The position numbers and the translations under genes were made by a program. Positions 8,154-18,122 of a DNA stretch of 22,152 bases are shown here, one piece after another (within the stretch, counting starts at the first letter, position 1; each line of letters starts with the position of its first letter). The stretch lies in contig BJKQ01000051.1 of the NCBI GenBank assembly GCA_006538405.1, positions 1 through 22,152 on the forward strand. The letters run 5' to 3'. A model generated the notes under the pieces. It was not told where the DNA came from. It was given only the letters and a program-made list of their open reading frames with translations, and searched no databases. This stretch comes from Hansfordia pulvinata (Eukaryota > Ascomycota > Sordariomycetes > Xylariales).

Positions 8154-8226
8154 TAGACTAGACGGGATTCGAACCCGTGTATAATGACGTTGAAAGGGTC
8201 ACGTCGTACCGCTTGACTACTAATCC
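8154..8226 (-). tRNA. trnE: tRNA-Glu (TTC), arm B copy
   Basis: Identical to the gene at 5548-5620: acceptor GGATTAG/CTAGTCT, loop CTTTCAA. Confidence 0.93.
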
Positions 8227-8729
8227 TATAAGGTTTAATTAAATACTAAAGTATTTAAGGTTGAACTTAAAAAGGGAGGGAAGCTTGCTAAAGAATCCTT
8301 CACGATAGCTATAGCTTGCTGATCGAGAAAAGACCCTATATTTCGAAGGGATTTTTTTTTAGTGCTGTGTGGTGTAAACTCTCATCCAGGGTGCTATATT
8401 TCGGTTACACTTTTAGGGAGGCTAAATTCATGAGGGTGTGTATCCTCCGGATCAGCAAGCTCCCTAAGAATTTAGCCTACACAAGGAGGCGTATCCTCCG
8501 GATCCGCAAGCTCTGCTTGCGGATCCTTAACCTTCACCTTTACCTTTACCTTAACCTTTACCTTAACCCAAGGTTCTGGTTCTGGTTCTGGTTCTGGATA
8601 CGCACACCCTCTACATAAGAATTATAGCCCTACAAACAACCGCTCGCTCACAGAATAATTAAATTATCAAGGTGGCTGAATCGGAGAAGAAATGCCTACA
8701 CACCAAGCAAACTATAACTATAAATATTT
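8227..8729. repeat. Repeat-dense intergenic region, tRNA-Glu to tRNA-Thr (arm B)
   Basis: Mirror of 5045-5547. It holds the 27-bp GGATCC palindrome at 8500-8526 and the (TTAACC)/(GGTTCT) composite at 8525-8601. Confidence 0.8.
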
Positions 8730-8800
8730 AGCCCAATGGCAGTATCGCACTGCCTTCTATTGATTACAAAACAATTGCATTGCTTTTATGCTAATCAGGC
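8730..8800 (-). tRNA. trnT: tRNA-Thr (TGT), arm B copy
   Basis: Identical to the gene at 4974-5044: acceptor GCCTGAT/ATTGGGC, loop TTTGTAA. Confidence 0.92.
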
Positions 8801-9117
8801 TATTCTTAATGTTCAAACTTATAACTATAAGCTTGTAACTACATAAAGGGAGGAGCTTATATGAGAGGAATGAAAAGGTGGAGAACTAACTTAATAAAGG
8901 AGGGAATCATCATCCACTAAAAAATCCCAGCATGACGAGCTTGCATGAGAGCTAGAGCTTTCTGATCCATAGGATAAAACTCCCTAGAATTATTCACCTC
9001 CGCTCCAAAAATTCCCCTTAAACTTTAACTTACTCAGAAAAAAAAACTACCTCAAATATATCTCTAAGTAGCCCGAAATTAAAGCTATTTTTATAAAGTG
9101 TAAGATATATATAAAAT
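8801..9117. other. Intergenic region, rnl to tRNA-Thr (arm B)
   Basis: Mirror of 4661-4973, with one extra ATT near the rnl end. There is a GAGCTTGCATGAGAGC module at 8938. No gene. Confidence 0.6.
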
Positions 9118-9685
9118 AATATCAGTTATTTATCTAATTAGTACTTACTTCCTTAAAATCTCTAGATTATTACAGATTAAGCCTATATTCTTTAAGAGGA
9201 AAGAGCTAATTAAAAACCCTCCCCTTAATGTTTGTAATGATCTATTACGTATATTTAAGAAATATCTTAAGGTGAGCTTCGTGCCTATATGCTTTCAGCA
9301 CTTATCTCGGACTAACATAGCTTCCCTGCCGTGCCTATACTATCATAACTACTCAAGTGAAAGTAGGATAGTCTTAATAAATAATTTTACTAAGACATAT
9401 AAACAACAGGTAAACCAGAGATTATCAATTTTGTTATTTCAATATTAATTATATTAATATTCCAAGTTCCTTTCGTACATAGGTTATTCCTTATTATATT
9501 CTAATTTCCTCTAGAAGATAGAAACCATACTGTCTCACGACGTATTTAACCCAGCTCATGTAACTTTTTAATCGACGAACAGTCGTACCCTACATAGTTT
9601 CTGCATCCATGAGGATAAGTTAAGCCGACATCGAGGTGCCAAACCGCGCACTCATTTTGCACACTCTTGCGCAAATTAGCCTGTT
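9118..9685 (-). rRNA. rnl: Large-subunit rRNA, arm B copy, last exon
   Basis: Same exon as 4093-4660. It begins at AACAGGCT right after the intron and includes the sarcin-ricin loop and the 3' end. It is continuous with the full upstream gene at 12463-15560, so this is the copy expected to give functional rRNA. Confidence 0.92.
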
Positions 9686-9805
9686 CAACATGTTATCTTT
9701 AAATTAATTTCCACTTTTTACAAAATGGTTCAGACTATTTCTTCTTTTTTTTTTCTATATATATATTTCAACTAGCCCTCCATGAGAGCTTGCTTGCTGT
9801 ATTTC

Positions 9806-9898
9806 CGTGTGTAAACTCTCCGTGTGTAAACTCTCCGTGTGTAAACTCTCCTTTCGTTAAGGTTAAGATTAAGGTTAAGGTTAAGGTTAAGGTTCTGG
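9806..9898. repeat. (TTAAGG)n array plus 15-mer tandem downstream of rps3 (arm B)
   Basis: Reverse complement of 3880-3972, with the same unit numbers: three 15-mers (9806-9850) and the hexamer array to 9898. Confidence 0.88.
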
Positions 9899-9953
9899 AT
9901 ATACCTTCCCTTTACGAATTTTTAGGTATATTAAGGCTCAATACTAATAGTTA

Positions 9954-11648
9954 TTACTTAGTAGCTAGTCAACCTGACACAGCGAAAGATCCAATTCTTC
10001 GTTTACTTGCTAGCATAGATTTTTCTACATTTGAATCTAAATGACCTCTATAAACTACAGAAGATAATCCTTTAAAAGCTGAATCTAAATTTTTCAATCC
10101 TCCTTTTCATTTAAATTTGTATGTAGCTCTAGCTGCTTTATAACGTTTAGTTAATCTACCTTTTACTCTAATTCGAACACCTCTTGTATCTTTATACTTT
10201 ATTTTATTCAATATAATTTTTTCTACAGTGAAATTTTCTGAATCACTGTAATCATTAGACATGGTAGTATTCTTATGTATATTCATTAATAATTCATTTA
10301 AAGAACTAGGTGAAGGCTTCTGATCCAAAGGATAAGAGCTCTCACCTGAAACACCCATATTATTACTAAGTATTGAACTTATGTTAATATTTTTAAATTT
10401 ATTTGCAACTAAACTATTATCTACTAATTTAAGAACTTTAGATCTATCTGAAGGGTTTTCATCTTTGAATTTAAATTTACTTAATAAAAGATTCATTAAT
10501 GCAATTGGACTTGCTTTTTCTTTCTTCATTTTTGAAGTTAAAATTTGAGTAAATATATCTGAATTATGTGTTATAGATTTTAAATTAACTATATTAAATT
10601 CTACTTCTTTACCATAATATTGACTAATATAATTACCTAATTTAGATAAAAATTGTTTTTCCATTTTGTAATGATTTAAATTTAATTTTAATTTTAATCT
10701 TCTAATATTTTTTAATAATATACGAATTTTATATAATGAATATTGAAATTTAAGCCGCAAGCTCTTATCCTTAGGTAGGTTACATGAGCTTGCGCCTGAA
10801 ACCCCAGTAAGCTTGAAAGCAGAGCTTGCTTGGTGTGCTGCGCAAGCTCTGCCTCCTTCTCCGATTAAAGCATCAGACAGCGAGTTTATATTTTTTAAAT
10901 TTTTTAATTCAAATAAAGGTCTAAATATTTTATTCAAAAAAGTATTCATAAATATACTATTAACTGATTCTTTAGATGTGTGAGAGCTTGCTGTGACATA
11001 GTCAAACACGGAAGGGTATCCTACTTCACCCTTCAAACTAGGTCCCAAGCTAACTCTAAACCGTTCAGCCAAATTAAATTTCATTAAAAATAAAACTAAT
11101 TTATTAAAAATAGGTATTAAACGACTTAATTTTTGGTCTAATACCATTTGTTCTCTATTATAAACAAAAATTGTTATTATAGCTTTAGAATTTGTGTGTT
11201 TTACTTCTGCTTTACTTACTAAAATCTTATTTAAAGACATGATTCTTTTTTTACGAGAAATCAATTTATGTTTGTACTGGGGAGAAGTACCCCACCCTGC
11301 CGACATAAATTTATTTTTAAAATACATATTAAAATATCCTTTTATTAAAGTATTTATATTTAAATTATATGCCGGGTAATTTTTTGTAGTATTAGAATTA
11401 TAAGTATATACTGAATTTTTCCATTCTTTCGATACAGCTGGAAAATAACTTGTTTCACCTACTATTTTTTTATGTACGTTAAAAGGAGTTAATTTCACAG
11501 CGGCAGGATTACCTGCCTTAAGTAAAGAAGTTTCGAGTTTACGCCCTCCTCTATCAGATGAAAAAATATAAGGATAATTTATATTATTATCAGAGCTTGC
11601 GCCTAAGGTTCTAACTCTATTTAAATTTTGAATTTTCGTATGTTTCAT
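9954..11648 (-). CDS. rps3: Ribosomal protein S3 (RPS3), intron-encoded
   Basis: RPS3 is a structural protein of the mitochondrial ribosome small subunit, and its place in the mL2450 intron is diagnostic. The frame opens at ATG 11648 (MKHTKIQNLNRVRTL) and, with TGA as Trp at two sites, runs 564 residues to TAA at 9954-9956. The conserved C-terminal block GVRIRVKGRLTKRYKAARAT (about 490-509) is followed by WKGGLKNLDSAFKG and the terminal SFAVSGWLATK. A standard-code call would stop wrongly at residue 513. Four GCAAGCTC cores lie inside the gene and are all read Ala-Ser-Ser (about residues 17-19, 220, 274-276 and 286-288). Residues about 256-298 look like a repeat-derived insertion (DALIGEGGRACAAH...). 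The protein is otherwise basic and rich in Lys, Asn and Ile. Confidence 0.95.
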
Positions 11649-12462
11649 ATTTTAGTTATGAATTTTTTTATAAAATTTCGTTTATATATATATGAGCTGG
11701 TGAGAGGTGGTTACTCTGAGAGCTTGTGCCTCAAAACCGCATCACCCAGCTCAAAAAAAAAAGTAAGGTTTTTATGGCGGAGCTTGCGCAGCCTAATAGT
11801 CGTTGAACGATTTTTTCATCGCAAAACAAAACTAGTCCCTTAAGTGGGAGGGAGGGAGCTTGCATGAGAGCTGTAGCTTCCTTTGTAGGTGGGTGGGTGC
11901 AAGCTCTCCTTATGAGAGCAGAGCTTGCTGAATCTCCGATTAACGCCACACAGGAGAAGGAGAGTTTGCTGGGGGTACCCATCCAAAGGATCAGTAGTCC
12001 GCACTGGTTACCGCACCCTAAAAAGCTCTGCTCTCCTACCTGAAGCTAAACCTCACACAAACATTCCCTCTAGTTTATTTCACTCCGAAAAATTTCGCTT
12101 CAAATTTACTTATCTGTGCGGAGCTCGAAGCTATTCTTTCCTGGGATACTTACCCGGAATTATATCATCTTATTGTAGCTCAAAAAGAAAGTAATCTTTG
12201 AAATTTAACCTTATTATTCTCAATTATTTAAATACGAAAATAAATATAAGCTACTTTAGCTTATATTTAAAGTCATAATATACCTAAAAAAAGAGCGGAA
12301 GGGGGGGGTTCCCCCCCCTTGTGTAAACATGAATTTTAGCCTCAAAAAATACCAATCAATGAGCTTTATGTGGAAGGTTCCTCTCATGAAATGGTATTAA
12401 TCGAAGTAGTTAAAATTACTACTTTATTTAGTATATATTTATTTAAAGATTGAAGGACAAAC

Positions 12463-15400
12463 ATCCCTAGCGTAGCTTTTCCAATAATCCAAGACCTTTC
12501 CTTAAGGTGTCTTGTGATCCTATGCCCCGCTTACGCGACTGTAAGACTTGTTGGTGGTCAAACAGTAAGGCAAGATTTAGCCATTAAACTTGGTAAGTAA
12601 TATACAGAACCATAACTGTTTTATGTTTAGTAGATACACGATATATTTACTTAAAATAAAACATATAACAGCTACAGATAATAAATTATTAGAAAGGATT
12701 ACCCTTCGTAACTTTTTAATTACAACTAATTTCGCTATAGTAAAAATCTTACCTAATTGATAAATTGCTCCTCATAAATGGGTTGTATATTTAAACCGAG
12801 CTAAATTAGAGCTATAGCAAACTTTAGACGGCAAAGGGAAACTTACGTCACCCTCGGTCGTCAGAGCAAGCTATAGTCTTGCTCCTTTATATTAAAGGAT
12901 AAAGCCCATAAAAGGTAGAAACTACAAAAAAAGCAAAGATCAAAATTAGACACGGAACAAGTTCCGTATCTAGGCTTGTACCTCTATACATATATAAGAT
13001 AGAATATAGCATCGCTACCTACTATTACAAACAAACAATAATGAACTACCCGGTAAACCGGGTTTCCTAGACGACTCCTTGAAGTCTTTCAAATTTACCG
13101 ATCCATGAGCAAGATAGCTTATGAACCGTTATAATTTATAGTCCAGGATAATAAAGTTCTTGTTTAAGTCTTAAAGACCAAAACAAAATTTTATATAGTT
13201 ATACGTCTGTTATTAATCTCAATAGAAACGTAAAACGTAACCAGTTGAGATTAAATTTAAGCTCACGCTTTAACAAATATATAACATAATTGGACACTCC
13301 CATTTACTCTTTGTGGGGTCTGTGCCCCGCATAAACTGTCTCCTAGCGATTTTTCCTTTCTAAGGTTACCTTCAAAGAATCGTTAGATTCTAAGAAAGAA
13401 GGTTAATATAACCTACACAGTACGATCCCCAAATAAAGGTATTACATTTTTATCTTATCGATTACCTTATTTACTAAAATTTGTCCCCAACCGCACCTAG
13501 TAATTAGTAACAGTAAAGCTGCATAGGGTCTTCTCGTCTAACTAGAGGTAAACTGTATCTGCACAGTTATGCCAATTTCACTGAGTCAATCATAGAGACA
13601 GCTGTTGTATCGTTACATCATTCATGCAAAGACTGCATTTAACAGTCAAGGTATTCCGCTACCTTAGGACCCTCACGTTAAGGCCGCCATTGCCCGGGGG
13701 TTCCTACAGTACCCAACCTATTAAGGTCAGTTATTTTCGTTAGCCAGCCGGGATCGGGCAGAAATCACACTCTATACTTAGACTTTAAGTCTTTATGCAA
13801 AGTGCTTTGTTTTAATTAAACAGTCGTACAACACTATTTTATGCTTCTTCCTTCTTACCCGTCTTGTTTTACGTATTAACATTATTTCAGCTAATAACCA
13901 AGAACGGGAGGAATGAGCCCTCCTTCTCCCTAAGTTACGGTAGTCATTTTGCCGAGTTCCTTTATGATTGTTAGCTCATTTACGCCTTCGTATACTCTAC
14001 TAGCTTACTTGTCACAGTTTTTAGGTACGGTTTTTTATTCATTAAAAAGAACTCATCTGTTTAGTTTGTTGTAGCTTTTTAATATATTACTTAATTTTTC
14101 CAGCACACTTTTCACTTTTCAAGTGTTGTCATTTAAGTAATAAGTTTTATTTCTCATCGCTTCAGCCTTTAGGACTGATAACTTAGAGGCCGTTGACTTT
14201 AAATTAACCATAAGCTTTAGGCGAGTGTTCAAGGATGGAGGGAAACAAGAGCTTACATGAGAACTATATAGCCTACACAAAAACTCTGCCTTGCCCCCTC
14301 TCTTAAACTTCTTTTTTGTTACTCATGTCACCATTCTCTCTTGAGTTTACTGTATAGTAAAGATTTTACTCTTCTTACTTTTACACATTTATTAAAAATT
14401 AATATAATGTTGCAGGTTTACTCAATGTTCTGCTACCCAGTAAATTACTTTAATAAACTATCATTATAATTTATGGACAAGGTTTCGGTATATTATTTAG
14501 ATCCGCTAAATTTTCGATGCCATTTAGTATTAACAAGCGCTCTATTACGAGATCTTTAAATAATGGCTGCTTCTAAGCCCATCTCCTTGTCGACTTAAGA
14601 AAAGACCTTCTTAATTTCACTTAATAATAATTTCGGAACCTTAACACTTGTTCTGGGCTGTTTCCCTTTTGACATACAACCTTAGCATTCTATGTCTGAT
14701 AATTCAAGATCCATATATGCCATTCCGAGTCTACATACTCACCGATAAAGTCTTCACGACCCCCCGATCTGCACAAACGTAAATGTATATTTAAGAGTAT
14801 AAGCCTCAACATAGAAGCACGCCTCCTAAATAAATTACATCTTGCCTGAGATTAAGTTCTGTACCTGCGATAATGTTACTTGAATTGCCTACTATTATAG
14901 GTTTCGCAGAAAACCAGCTATCTAGGTCAGATTTGTCTTTCACTAAACTTACCATAGTTCTTCGGATATTTATGCAACAATAACCCGTTCGGACCTTTAT
15001 AGTCCTGACCATAGTAAGATCACCTAGCTTCGGGTCTAACTTTAGACACTAATTCATTTGTTTGATCATTGTTTTAACTGCGCAATTTGCTCGCATCTAA
15101 TGTTAACTTGGTGACCCATTATGCAAAAGGTACGCTCTCGTAAAATAACTTGAGCTGCTTATAAAACTACTATTTCAACCCTTTCCCTCACGGTACTATT
15201 CGCTGTCGCTTATGTATTATATTTAGCCTTAGAGGAAGGTTCCCCTTAATATTTAAACAGGTTTGTGTCTATTTTACTTATTAATATATAGGCTCTTCTA
15301 CTTTCATTCACACTACTTATAGAATCTCGTTTGATTTCTTTTCCTGAAGCTACTAAGATATTTCAATTCGCCTTCGTTTATTATTTAATTTCTCTTAGAG

Positions 15401-15560
15401 TTAATATGTTTGAAGCTATAGCTTGCATGATAGCAGAGCTTGCGCCCGCCTTACACAGAAAGGTGTAACCTCTCCTTGCAGCTATAGTCTACATAATTTT
15501 TTGTCACTCTTTAATACATAGCTAATTACAGGGATCCCTAATAATCTCTTTGTATACTTG
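12463..15560 (-). rRNA. rnl: Large-subunit rRNA, arm B copy, main 5' exon
   Basis: A complete run of 23S-like conserved blocks on the minus strand. From the 5' side: GAAATATCTTAGTAGCTTCAG with AGGAAAAGAAATCAAACGAG near 15300-15370 (E. coli about 205-245), GGCAAAATGACTACCGTAAC near 13930-13950, CAGCTGTCTCTATGATTGAC, the domain V blocks, and the exon end at GGGAT (12463-12467). The P-loop reads GCGGGGC, complete. The 5' end is approximate. Repeat cores have entered variable regions at about 14240-14310 and 15420-15480. Sequence 13776-15560 is single-copy here. No other intron was found; the GGTCCTAAGGTAGCG region is uninterrupted. Confidence 0.93.
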
Positions 15561-15675
15561 TTTATGGCATAATTATATAAGAATTACAGCAAGCTGTATC
15601 TAACTTTTATAATTATAAAACCATATTAACTTTTTTCTATATCAAGTACACTTTATTTCTAAAAATAAATATTTT

Positions 15676-15747
15676 CGGATTATTACGATTCGAACGTAAC
15701 TTCTCCCCTACCCAAAAGGGGCGCCTAACCAACCCGGCCCTAATCCG
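15676..15747 (-). tRNA. trnP: tRNA-Pro (TGG)
   Basis: Minus strand: acceptor CGGATTA/TAATCCG, anticodon stem CCCCT/AGGGG with loop TTTGGGT (TGG), T stem TTACG/CGTAA. It lies just upstream of rnl, its usual place in Pezizomycotina. Confidence 0.94.
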
Positions 15748-16078
15748 TTGAAAATATTGGATATAAAAGTGTGGGACGTTTTAACCTAAGAAAGAGGAAG
15801 GAGGAAAGCTTGCTTTTATCCTTTTTAGAGAGCTATATTCTACTAAAAAGAAAGCGGAATGTAGTACCCTCTCCCCTCCCCTTCGCTCATAAGAAAGAGC
15901 TTGCGCTAAATTATTATAGAGGGCGGGCTAAATTTATTAGGGAAGGATTTTTTAGGAGGGCTATAATTATAGCTCCCCCCCCACACAAAAAGTATAAACA
16001 AAGACTCAGAAGTATAAAGCTACCTATATAAATAGGTACCCTTCACCATGCCTTATAAAGCTAAACTCAAACTAATAC
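15748..16078. repeat. Intergenic region with repeat modules, tRNA-Ser to tRNA-Pro
   Basis: GGAAAGCTTGC near 15803, GAGCTTGCGC near 15898, GGGCTATAATTATAGC near 15958, and C-run/CACACAAAAAGTA shared with the 148-bp repeat family. An 86-codon forward frame here is basic and built from the repeats, and is not accepted as a gene. Confidence 0.6.
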
Positions 16079-16163
16079 AGAGAATATCCGATTCGAACGG
16101 ATGTGACCCTTAAGGCCAAGTAAAACTCAAACTTACCATCTTAAACCACTCGATCAATTCTCT
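16079..16163 (-). tRNA. trnS: tRNA-Ser (TGA)
   Basis: Minus strand: acceptor AGAGAAT/ATTCTCT, anticodon stem GTAAG/TTTAC with loop TTTGAGT (TGA), long variable arm, T stem ATCCG/CGGAT. The class II shape supports Ser(UCN). Confidence 0.94.
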
Positions 16164-16309
16164 TCAAGGTTCTGGATGACTTCTGATCCTTTGGATGACT
16201 TCTGATCCTCTGGATAACTTTCTTGTAAAAAGACCAACAGGGCATAGGGTGCCTCTAAATCCTCTTACTTAAGGCGCAAGCTCTCATAATTTAACCACCC
16301 CCCCCCTTT
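16164..16309. repeat. Tandem 19-mer and repeat core between tRNA-Ile and tRNA-Ser
   Basis: AAGGTTCTGGAT leads into a 19-bp unit that starts GGATGACTTCTGATCC and repeats at 16174 and 16193, with a partial third copy at 16212. A GCGCAAGCTCTCA core lies at 16274 and a ten-C tract at 16297-16306. It resembles a decayed piece of the GGTTCT composite family. Confidence 0.75.
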
Positions 16310-16380
16310 AATTCTTCCAAGACTTGAACTTGAATAACATTTCTATCAAAAATGTGTTTTACCTATTAAACTAAAGAATT
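16310..16380 (-). tRNA. trnI: tRNA-Ile (GAT)
   Basis: Minus strand: acceptor AATTCTT/AAGAATT, D stem GTTT/AAAC, anticodon stem CATTT/AAATG with loop TTGATAG (GAT), T stem TCAAG/CTTGG. Confidence 0.93.
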
Positions 16381-16797
16381 AGTAGTATTAGATTGAATAA
16401 ACGCGAGCTAGCTATTGACGGCTCCGCAAATTCTACCGTCAGAGCAAGCTTTCCCTATGAATACGTTAAGAGAGCGTTTCCACCTTATAAACAGGGGAAG
16501 CGAGGTTTTTATTAGTGTGGTGTGGCTTTAATCGAAGAAGGAGGCTTGCTGTTTATCCAAAGGATCAGTAGTCAAAACCAAGCAAGCTCTGCTCTCCTTT
16601 AAAAATAGGCTCCTAAATTCATGAGGGTGGGCGGAGCTTTAGCTTGCGCAGCCCTCCTAAGAATTTAGCCTACGCAAGGAGGGGCTATAATTTTTATGGG
16701 CGTAGCTTTAGCTTGCGCAGCCCATTATAATTTAGCCCTCCGCACATCCTCTACTCTTAAAAGGTACGCTTGTATAACAGTTTTAGTAACAATTAGA
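16381..16797. repeat. Repeat-dense intergenic region, cox3 to tRNA-Ile
   Basis: The modules TTAATCGAAGAAGGAGGC (16530), CCAAAGGATCAGTAGTC (16557) and AGCAAGCTCTGCTCTCC (16582) appear in the same order as in the intron at 1740-1860. They are followed by GAATTTAGCC and TATAATTTTTATGGGCG modules at 16660-16735. No gene. Confidence 0.75.
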
Positions 16798-17607
16798 TTA
16801 AGAACCTCAGTAATATACTGATACATAAAGAAATAATCAAACAACGTCAACAAAATGTCAATACAAGATAGAACTTTCAAATCCTAAATGATGATTATCT
16901 GTTAAATGGTATGCTATAATTCTTCATAAAGCTACAGCTATAAAAATAGTACCTATAATTACATGTAACCCATGAAAGGCTGTACTAAAATAAAATGATG
17001 AACCGTAAGCACCATCACTTATAGTAAATGAAGATACAGCGTATTCTACACCTTGGAATACTGTAAACACTAAAGCTAGTATTACAGTAGCTATTGAACC
17101 GTATATAGCTCCTGTTCTGTTTCCTTGAATTAAAGAGTGATGTGAATAAGTTATAGTTACACCACTACCTAATAAAATAAATGTATTTAATAAAGGAAGT
17201 TCAAAAGCATTAACTGATTCAATACCTAAAGGAGGTCATTGTGCACCTAATTCAACTGTAGGTGTAAGAGCACTATGAAAAAATGCTCAAAATATAGCCA
17301 TAAAGAATAAAGCTTCAGATACTATAAATAATATAACACCTAAATTTAACCCTTTTTGAACAGCTAAAGTATGGTTACCTAAAAATGTACCCTCAGCTAT
17401 GATATCTCTAAATCAAAATGTCATAGATAAAATTACGGCAAATAAAGATAATAAAGTAATAATATAAGCATTACTAAAAGAGTGCATACTTAATGCACCA
17501 CTAAGAGTTAAACTAAGTAAACTTACACTAGTATTTAAAGGCCACGGTGATGGAGAAACTAAGTGAAACGGATGATTTTGAAAATTGCTTCTTATAAGTT
17601 GAGTCAT
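16798..17607 (-). CDS. cox3: Cytochrome c oxidase subunit 3
   Basis: COX3 is an inner-membrane core subunit of respiratory complex IV. The frame is open from ATG 17607 to TAA 16798-16800, 269 residues, the usual fungal length. It opens [20 protein letters not shown], the conserved N-terminus. The middle motif [18 protein letters not shown] (about 90-107) contains the conserved membrane Glu, and [19 protein letters not shown] and [10 protein letters not shown] follow. It ends [20 protein letters not shown]. Seven membrane segments are expected for the family. At least six TGA codons must be read as Trp, so a standard-code call stops at residue 64. No repeat module interrupts it, unlike rps3 and nad6. 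It lies between tRNA-Val and tRNA-Ile on the same strand. Confidence 0.98.
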
Positions 17608-17872
17608 ATATAAAAAATAAAGTCAAAAATGAAAAAAACATACTAAGTATATAATTTAAACAATCTAAAAATACAAAACAAAACTAAAAGAATATAAGGA
17701 AGATAGCTTAGGTTAACCCAGGTAGGTCAGCAAGCTCTTCTATCCTAGGATCAACGAAGCGTGCTATTTATTCTATTTTAAAGTTTATGTATAAGTTAAA
17801 ATATATAATAAAACTATATAAGCTACAAAACTAATGAGTACTTTTAAAGTTAACCTATAACTTCCGAACGTT
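17608..17872. other. Intergenic region, tRNA-Val to cox3
   Basis: AT-rich leader of cox3 with one GTCAGCAAGCTCTTC core at about 17727. No gene or clear promoter was recognised. Confidence 0.5.
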
Positions 17873-17943
17873 AAGAAACAGGTGATTCGAACACCCAACC
17901 TACCGTGTGTAAAACGGTTGCTCTACCATTGAGCTAATCTCTT
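17873..17943 (-). tRNA. trnV: tRNA-Val (TAC)
   Basis: Minus strand: acceptor AAGAGAT/GTTTCTT, D stem GCTC/GAGC, anticodon stem ACCGT/ACGGT with loop TTTACAC (TAC), T stem GGGTG/CACCT. Confidence 0.94.
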
Positions 17944-18069
17944 TGTAGGTTGTAATAACATTCCTTTATTTATTTTGTGAAGCTTAAGCTTCGAGCCTTT
18001 ACATATATAAAGCTATAGGGGTGGGACCTAGCTATCTAATAAAAACTTGCCCCCTATTCCCTTTTAGTA

Positions 18070-18093
18070 TGAAACGTGAAACGTGAAACGTGC
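18070..18093. repeat. Tandem 8-mer GAAACGTG x3
   Basis: Three perfect copies of GAAACGTG follow nad6 downstream (minus-strand sense), in the 179-bp gap before tRNA-Val. The function is unknown. Confidence 0.8.
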
Positions 18094-18122
18094 GCGAGGT
18101 CTAAACATCGATCAAATCTCCT

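Larger units (their letters stand above)
9686..12462 (-). other. Group I intron mL2450 (rps3-bearing), arm B copy
   Basis: Spliced exons give GGGATAACAGGCT. P1 is formed by exon AGGGAT and intron GTCCTT with a U.G pair at the splice site. The intron is 2777 bp against 2783 in arm A; the differences include GGGT present only in arm A near 1453-1456, T-run lengths, and the A7/A6 change in rps3. It carries the intact rps3. Confidence 0.9.
7401..13775 (-). repeat. Large inverted repeat, arm B
   Basis: Arm B is the partner of 1-6373. It runs on without interruption into the 5' half of rnl beyond 13775, and on its other side into tRNA-Leu, -Ala and -Phe in the order usual for Pezizomycotina. It is therefore inferred to be the native locus, with arm A the extra copy. 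Its rps3 frame is open and its rRNA P-loop is complete, unlike arm A. Confidence 0.93.

Noticed and set aside
14806..15012. 68-codon ORF inside rnl
   Set aside because: It is part of the conserved 5' half of the large rRNA; the frame is incidental.
15771..16031. 86-codon forward ORF between tRNA-Pro and tRNA-Ser
   Set aside because: It is opposite to all native genes and made of known repeat modules; the basic composition reflects purine-rich repeats.
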